Shown piece after piece: positions 58,375-64,000 of a stretch of 64,000 bases of DNA. Numbering within the stretch: the first letter of the stretch is position 1; every line of letters starts with the position of its first letter. The translations under genes and the position numbers were made by a program. The stretch lies in assembly GCA_963752855.1 (NCBI GenBank), contig CAVVZX010000036.1:221610-285609 (forward strand), read 5' to 3'. Source of the stretch: DATJPW01 sp963752855 (GTDB lineage: Bacteria; Desulfobacterota; Desulfomonilia; Desulfomonilales; Desulfomonilaceae). The notes under the pieces were generated by a model. The model worked only from the letters and a program-made list of their open reading frames with translations. It was not told where the DNA came from and made no database searches.

Positions 58375-61249
58375 ATGAGTTCCAAACGACGCAAGAAACG
58401 GACTAAAAAGCGGCGTGGGGATGGACATGATCCGAGTCTCATGGCGGACACGAGAGTGCAACAGAGGATTGGGCAAGCCGTTCTATTATACGAGCAGAAG
58501 TTACTATCCGAAGCAGAACAAATTTGCCAGGAAGTTCTCACCCTCGCCCCCGACTACTTCGTGGCTCTTCACCTACTTGGCGTGATTCGGCAGCAGCAGG
58601 GGGAGATTGAAGAGTCTATAAGGCTCATCGGCAAGGCACTGGAGAGGAATCCGAACGTTGGAGCAAGCTCACAGCAATCTTGGGAATGCCTTGCGGAAGC
58701 AGGGCAAATTGGATGAGGCCATAGACTCATACCGCCGAGCCATCACCTTAAAGCCCGACTTTGCCGGTGCGCACCTCAATCTTGGGAGTGCCTTGCAAGA
58801 ACAGGGCGAATTGGATGAGGCCATAGACTCATACCGTCGGGCCATTAGCCTCAAGCCTGACTATGTTGACGCTCACAGCAATCTTGGGAATGCTTTGCAT
58901 GAGCAAGGCAAATTGGATGAGGCCATAGATTCATACCGACGAGCCATTACTCTCAAGCCCGATTATCACTATGTTCACAGCAATCTTGGAGGTGCCCTGC
59001 AGGGACAGGGTAAATTGGATGAGGCTATAGACTCATACCGCCGAGCCATTACCTTGATGCCCGACTTTGCCGGTTTTCACTTCAATCTTGCGAATGCCTT
59101 GCATGAGCAAGGCAAATTGGATGAGGCCATAGATTCATACCGACGAGCCATCACTCTCAAGCCCGATTATCACTCGGCTCACAGCAATCTTGGGAATGCC
59201 TTGAAGGAACAAGGCAAATTGGATGAGGCCATAGACTCCTACCGCCGATCACTCGACATAAAGCCCGACGATCACATAGCTCACAGCAATCTTGCCTTCA
59301 CGCTTCTTTACCACCCATGCAGCGATGCCAAGTCGATTCTGCAGGAGCACTTGCTCTGGGACCGACATCATGCCGAGCCGCTTGCAAAGTTGATCAAGCC
59401 TCATTCCAACGATCCCGACCCGAATCGTCGGCTCCGGGTGGGGTATGTCTCCGCAGATTTCCGAGCCCATTCTGTGGGTTATTTTCTTATGCCGGTCCTG
59501 CCCCTGCATGATCCGGAACAGATTGAGCTTTATTGCTACTCAAACTCACCAATAGAGGATGATTATACCGCTCGGTTCAGGGATTCAGCCCATGTTTGGC
59601 GTTCCATTGTAGGCGTTAGTGACGCCAGGGCCGCACAGATGATCCGTGATGACCGAATTGACATCCTGATCGACCTTTCCGGCCACACCCAGGGTAACCG
59701 CATGCTGTTATTTGCACACAAACCGGCTCCAATTCAGGTTAGCTGGATTGGTTACCCAGGCGCAACCGGCGTCTCCACTATGGACTACCTGATCTCAGAC
59801 CCGGTGGTCACACCTTGCGATGGTCCCCTCTTCATCCGAGAAGAGCTGGTGAGGCTACCAGACTGCTTCCTCTGTTTTGACCCATCGAAAGATGCGCCTC
59901 CTGTCGCCTCTCTTCCTGCTCTGAGTAATCACCGTATCACATTCGGTTGTTTTGGCGCCTTCTACAAAATAAACCTGAAAACACTTGAAGTGTGGTCTCA
60001 CATCCTGCATGAGGTACCAGGGAGTCATCTCGTCCTCAAGAACAAATCGCTTGGTGACGACCCAACCCGCGAATCCTGCCTGTCTCAACTGGGAAGGCTG
60101 GGAATCGCAGCAGAAAGGATCACGCTCGAAGGTTGGACGCATCTGAAAGATTATCTGGCCTGTTACGACCGGGTGGATATTTCTCTTGATACCTTTCCCT
60201 TCACCGGCGGCACGACAACTTGTCAGTCGCTTTGGCAAGGAGTTCCCTTGGTAACCCTTCCGGGAGATTTCTTCGCAAGCAGGATGTCCGCAAGCATCCT
60301 GAAATCCGTTGGACTTTCCGACTGGATTGCCGGTGATACCGATGAATACATTAGGATTGCGACCTCATGGGCCAGAGATGTCGAAAGGCTGGCATCTCTT
60401 CGTACCGACTTACGGGAAAGGATGCGGGTATCTCCATTGTGTGACGCTCCAAGCTTCACAAGAAACCTGGAAGCTGCTTTCCGGCAGGTCTGGAGGGAAT
60501 GGCGCCGACGTTCGACCAGCGAGCCTAATGAATATGAAGTCACAACACACCAGATTCTCCAAGATCGAGATACTGCGCCATCATATCCTATGAAGGAGGC
60601 TCCTTCCAATTTATCAATTGCTCAGGAAGAAAAGCAGCTGGATACGCCGGAAATAAAAGCTGGAAATCAAAGGAGTGTGCTGAATGTAGGCGGTGGCAGC
60701 GCGAATATTCCCATCCCCGGTCATTATGAGAACTGGAAACATGATCTCCTTGACATTGATCCTAAGGCGAATCCGGACGTGCTCTTAGACGCTCGTGAAC
60801 TCTTGTCAATGCCCCCGAATCTGTACGATGCGGTCTACTGTAGCCACAACCTAGAGCATTTCTACCCTTATGAGGTCTCCAAGGTGCTGACTGGAATGCG
60901 TCACGTGCTCAAGCCGGATGGTTTTGCTGAGATCAGAGTGCCGGACATTCAAGCCGTTGCTGAGCACTGGATCAAGAATGGAATGGACATAGAAGACATC
61001 CTTTATCAGTCTTCTGCAGGTCCCATCTCAATAAGGGATGTCTTTTACGGTTTCGGCAAAGAGATCGAGCCTAGCGGACAAGATTCTTACTTGCACAAAA
61101 CGGGCTTCACGGCAAAGTCACTAGCCAACATTCTTATCAAGTCGGGATTCTATGAGGTGAAAGTCCAACGGGACCGGTTTGAGGTCAGGGCCGTGGCGTT
61201 TAAGCAGAACCCAGAAACTGATCAGGTTGCCCTCTTAGGAATTACTTGA
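58375..61249 (+). CDS. TPR - O-GlcNAc transferase (GT41) - methyltransferase fusion (frameshifted)
   Basis: About 957 residues. Start ATG 58375 after GGGGAAG. A lysine/arginine-rich N-terminus, then about eight TPR units, six nearly identical (LDEAIDSYRRAITLKPD). From about base 59430 the SPINDLY/OGT-type family 41 transferase: RVGYVSADFRAHSVGYF, DILIDLSGHTQGNR, QVSWIGYPGATG, DISLDTFPFTGGTTTCQSLWQGVP. From about base 60680 a class I SAM methyltransferase: VLNVGGGSANIPIPG (SAM loop), DAVYCSHNLEHF, LKPDGFAEIRVPD. One frame change near 58655. It probably glycosylates proteins in the cytoplasm, with a methyl transfer to the sugar or target added by the last domain. Confidence 0.88.
58692..59300 (+). 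repeat. six 102-bp tandem DNA repeats inside the TPR region
   Basis: The phrase AAATTGGATGAGGCCATAGA recurs with exact 102-base period, with GGATGAG at 58711, 58813, 58915, 59017, 59119 and 59221. Near identity at the DNA level (not only protein) points to recent expansion or gene-conversion of 34-codon TPR units. Prone to copy-number change and to misassembly. Confidence 0.85.
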
Positions 61250-61767
61250 GAAGCGTCCGAACAGGGGAAAGGCAGAACTCGATTTCTCCTGATATTACCG
61301 CAGAGCCCGGATGTCTTTCTGATTGACGATGAAGCCGTTCCTCGTAATCCAACTACTCATCCCAATCACTTGGGCTATGTTAAACCCTTGAGGAGGAAGG
61401 CTTTAGAAAGACTTGGATGAAGTGGACGTGGGCGCCAAGTAAATACTTAATTATAGCGAGCACTAACTTACCTGAAGACTGATTATCGGCAGTAGTGTTT
61501 TCCAGACTGTTTAGCAGCGATGTCCTGAGCTTCACCCATAAGAGCTAGTGTAAATTGGATCCTCAAGGTGAAAAGCTAGTTTACAACCACATGATGAAGG
61601 CGACGACCACTGAGATTGCCAAAAACAGGGCTCTACTCCCTTGGTAGGCTGTTGAAGAAAACAAATCCGCCTCGAATATTACGTGTATGCTCAATCTAAC
61701 TGCATCTTTAGTTTTTCATATCCGATGACCGATCAAGGGAATTGTATGGCTTGGCTAGCTGCATCAC
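61250..61767. other. non-coding region after the OGT gene, possible gene remnant
   Basis: 518 bases. No intact gene. One frame near 61300-61420 reads PDVFLIDDEAVPRNPTTHPN and LGYVKPLRRKALERLG before a stop, which looks like the tail of a decayed gene, but I cannot name it. No hairpin or RNA gene recognised. Confidence 0.4.
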
Positions 61768-62514
61768 TCAGGCAACCATCGTCACCTTGCCGACGCGCAG
61801 GTCGTAAACTGCACCCACGACCTTCACTTTGCCTTCTTTCACTGGCCCCGCCAATATCGGCTGGAGCCCTTTTAGCCGCTCAACACCGATAGCAACGTTG
61901 GCGCGGATCGCATTGTCCAACGGATCGCCCGCCGCGGCTTTGCTCTTGGCGACTGCAGGCTTGATGAGTTCCACCAGATCGTTGATCGCTCCGGGCAGCG
62001 CATCCTTGGCATCAATATGCTTTATGGCCGCCTTGACCGCACCGCAATCACTGTGGCCAAGAACCATGATCAGCGGCACATTGAGTTCTGCGACAGCGTA
62101 TTCGATGCTTCCCTTGACAACAGGGCCTGCTTCGCCCACCACATTGCCGGCAACTCGCACCACGAAAAGATCGCCCAGCCCACGTCGAATAGGATCTCGG
62201 GCGCTACCCGAGAGTCCGCGCAGCCGACGATGACCGCACGGGAATTGCCCCTCTATGAGCGCAGAAAAGTCCTTGGGCCTGCGGCGGGGACTCGAAGGTC
62301 GTCCTTTCACAAAGCGCTCATTGCCCGCGAGCAGCTCACGCAGTGCCTCGTCCGCGCCCAGTGGTGGCCGGGCCTTGGTCGCCGTCCCTTTTTGCTCTGC
62401 CGCGACAAGCCCACCGGAACCGTAAAGGCTCAGGCCCGCCGCGGTGACGGTGACGGTCGCTAGTTTCACGAAATTCCGGCGTGAAAACTTCCCATTCATA
62501 TTCTCGTGTCTCAT
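61768..62514 (-). CDS. Tat-exported beta-class carbonic anhydrase (two compensating frameshifts)
   Basis: Interconverts CO2 and bicarbonate, here predicted in the periplasm. The signal has the twin-arginine motif FSRRNFVKL followed by TVTVTAAGLSLYG, cut near LVAA. The zinc site is split: His and Cys are in LGHSDCGAV, and the first Cys in CADSR appears only when two opposite frame changes are repaired, near 62237 (one extra T) and 62180 (one missing G), giving AVIVGCADSRVAPEILFDVG then LGDLFVVRVAGN. Both lie inside a 19-codon stretch. About 249 residues. I choose ATG 62514 (AGGGGTAAG upstream); an ATG at 62499 is also possible. Confidence 0.85.
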   Translation of the reverse strand: MRHENMNGKFSRRNFVKLATVTVTAAGLSLYGSGGLVAAEQKGTATKARPPLGADEALRELLAGNERFVKGRPSSPRRRPKDFSALIEGQFPCGHRRLRGLSGSARDPIRRGLGDLFVVRVAGNVVGEAGPVVKGSIEYAVAELNVPLIMVLGHSDCGAVKAAIKHIDAKDALPGAINDLVELIKPAVAKSKAAAGDPLDNAIRANVAIGVERLKGLQPILAGPVKEGKVKVVGAVYDLRVGKVTMVA

Positions 62515-63443
62515 GGTCTTCTTACCCCTCGTGTCTCGTAGTCTTCTTACCGGTCGCTCCTTCATGCTGCTGTGCGAGTGAACAAGTAACCCGGAATTAT
62601 GCTGCGGTCTTGCCGTTTTGGGGTCTTTGGGACCACAACCGTGCGAGTGAAGTTACCCAGGAATCGAAAATCACTTGTCACATCCCACAAGACTCGACAA
62701 AGACAAAGCCGTCGTCACGTTGCCGAAAAAGACTCTTTTGCCCTGTTTCTGAGCGTACCTCACCCTAGGTGACTCCGTCAAACATTTTTCACATCCATGC
62801 TCGTCACCCGAAAAAGCGCGGTAACGAGCTGCCAAAGGAACGCCGATGCAACATGAAGATATCACCCCTGACTTTGACGCGACGCCGTCGCTTTGACCTT
62901 GATCAGACGCCATGGTCTATGAAACCGGCCTCATGACCATAAGGTCAACCACGCGGCGGAGAAGCTAAATCGAAGTGGGAGAAAAAGCGGGTGAAAAGTC
63001 TTGGGGGAAAATGGGCAGCGACAATCGGACAACAGGCTCTGGGGGCTGGCAGTCCCAAGGGGTTTCGAACCCCTGTCTCCGCCGTGACAGGGCGGGCCAA
63101 CATACTTCTAGGATGAACGTCTGCACCAACTTTCCCGAAATGAAGCGCCCTCAACGTCCTTCTATGTGACCCAAAATTACTCGATATTTCGACAAAACGG
63201 GGGAAAGCGGGGGAAAGGCACGTGGCAGCCACAAACCCCTTTTGTTGATCCTGATAGGAGCTCGCAAGGGATCGAAGTGCTTCGTATTGGTCGCGTGACC
63301 GTGCCGACAATGACTCTATTTCACCTTTACAATGAAACTTACAATTAGACAAGAGCAGGGTGACGAGGTCGCCACGATGGGGACTCTGTTCCCGGTCTGA
63401 GAACCCTTTTTATCGGTGACGCATCTAACCTATAAAGTGTTGA
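62515..63443. other. long non-coding region with a truncated tRNA-Asp
   Basis: 929 bases without a supportable gene. ORFs up to 135 codons lack ribosome sites and family features. It contains the tRNA-Asp fragment listed next. The composition is mixed and the region looks like a junction of decayed or integrated sequence. Confidence 0.5.
63047..63095 (-). tRNA. truncated tRNA-Asp(GTC), 3' half including CCA
   Basis: On the minus strand: anticodon arm CCGCC-CTGTCAC-GGCGG (anticodon GTC), variable loop AGAC, T-arm AGGGG-TTCGAAA-CCCCT, acceptor 3' strand TGGGACT, discriminator G and encoded CCA. The 5' acceptor (AGTCCCA) and D-arm are not found upstream. A 3' half of a tRNA is what many integrases leave as an attachment-site copy. 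Confidence 0.8.
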
Positions 63444-63726
63444 ATGGGCCAAATTGTAAAGGTTTTAGGCGCCAAGGCCCATCATAACGGCATCAAGGCT
63501 TTTTCGGAGACCGATTTCACCGAGGACCTTCAGGTGATTGATGTCCCAACGCTCGTCATGCACAGCGACGACGGCCAGATCGTGCCGATCGCCGAGTCTG
63601 CACCACTGTCGGTGAAGCTTCTCAAGAAAGGCATTCTCAAGGTCTATGAGAAATTCCCGCACGGTACTGTGCACGACGCACGTCGACGTGATCAACCCCG
63701 ACTTTCTCGCCTTCATCAAGGCCTGA
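63444..63726 (+). pseudogene. alpha/beta hydrolase (chloroperoxidase-like), 3' fragment
   Basis: Only the last ~90 codons of a non-heme haloperoxidase/esterase-type alpha/beta hydrolase are present: AFSETDFTEDLQVIDVPTLVMHSDDGQIVPI (shown in part), SVKLLKKGILKVY, PHGT, and after a frame change near 63675 THVDVINPDFLAFIKA with the stop at 63724-63726. The catalytic Asp loop (HSDDGQIVP) and His region (FPHG) are seen; the nucleophile half is missing. Truncated at its 5' end and therefore a remnant, unless the assembly is wrong. Confidence 0.75.
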
Positions 63727-63867
63727 ACCGGTGGCCCGTGGGTGTCGGGACCACCAGGCCGGGGCCGTCGGCCAAGATTCGTCCTCAACGGGCCGCCCTT
63801 TGTCCCCAAGCCTATAGTCGGAGGTACGAAATGCATAAAGAATCAACGATAAATCGTGAGGTGCAAA

Positions 63868-64000
63868 ATGTATAAAAAATCAGCTATAAAGAGGACGGCA
63901 ATCTCATTGCTTCTGGCTTTGCCTGATGACGAGCACGGTGGCGGCTCAGCAGGCTAAGTCGTGACTCTCATGTCGAAAGATCTGAAGGACAATCCGGGCA
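63868..64000 (+). CDS. start of a secreted cupin-like protein (partial, frameshifted)
   Basis: ATG 63868 opens a signal peptide (MYKKSAIKRTAISLLLAL) that changes frame before MTSTVAAQQAK, then VVTLMSKDLKDNPG up to the window edge. This start matches secreted single-domain cupins whose mature chain opens with a TLMSKDLxDxPGKE phrase. At least two one-base changes are needed. The cupin core itself lies outside the window, so the call is tentative. Confidence 0.45.

Noticed and set aside
58047..58476. Minus-strand ORFs of 86 and 89 codons upstream of the OGT gene
   Set aside because: No ribosome sites or recognisable domains; they overlap the start of the OGT gene.
58692..59300. Possible CRISPR array because of regular repeats
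   Set aside because: Period is 102 bp, units are contiguous without spacers and they encode TPR helices in frame.
62945..63352. 135-codon minus-strand ORF over the tRNA-Asp fragment
   Set aside because: It runs through the tRNA remnant and has no family features.

Overview
The window looks like a chromosomal segment of an anaerobic, acetyl-CoA-pathway (Wood-Ljungdahl) bacterium of the Desulfobacterota, formerly Deltaproteobacteria; a Desulfomonile- or Syntrophobacter-like organism is my best guess. The evidence is a bacterial-type CODH/ACS cluster, the tig-clpP-clpX-lon block, an LPS-export gene, a PilS/NtrC-like sigma-54 two-component pair and several anaerobe-style ferredoxin and acyl-CoA genes. 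Species cannot be read from the sequence alone.

Layout. 1-1034: end of leuA. 1257-9956 (+): acetyl-CoA synthase cluster: a 77-residue unknown protein, cdhD/acsD, cooS, acsB, acsC and acsE, together the carbonyl branch and methyl transfer of the pathway. 10285-12841 (+): a lipoprotein with about 17 ankyrin repeats joined to a complete SecD periplasmic (P1) domain, the most unusual protein here. 12962-15134: a membrane protein and a secreted lipocalin-like protein. 15242-18391 (-): lptG, a sugar epimerase and a GtrB/DPM1-type glycosyltransferase, probably envelope polysaccharide. 18704-24985 (+): trigger factor, ClpP, ClpX, Lon and a macro-domain deacetylase. 24980-29437 (-): sensor kinase, sigma-54 regulator, pyrF and a dUTPase-like gene in one run. 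29544-31032 (-): acyl-CoA ligase. 31199-40115: mostly small secreted proteins, a large TPR protein, NifU-like and four-cluster ferredoxin genes, a Ycf46-like AAA+ ATPase, an isochorismatase-type hydrolase and a zinc ribbon. 40521-43314 (+): acyl-CoA synthetase (NDP-forming) alpha and tyrS.

43315-64000 is more accessory in character: long non-coding gaps, an HTH-like protein, a secreted NHL protein, a chemotaxis receptor, a glycosyltransferase, a Cache-HAMP-adenylate cyclase gene split by an IS1634-family element with 14-bp terminal inverted repeats, a zinc alcohol dehydrogenase, an EamA exporter, a TPR-OGT(GT41)-methyltransferase fusion, a Tat-exported beta carbonic anhydrase, and fragments of a hydrolase and a cupin at the right edge. 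A 5' fragment of tRNA-Pro (57946) and a 3' fragment of tRNA-Asp (63047) bracket the last part and suggest past integration events.

A general caution: at least 25 single-base frame changes interrupt otherwise well-conserved genes (cooS, acsB, acsC, clpX, lon, pyrF and others), many at short homopolymers. I treat these as probable sequence or assembly errors and annotate the full genes across them. Only the cyclase (IS insertion) and the hydrolase fragment are called pseudogenes.
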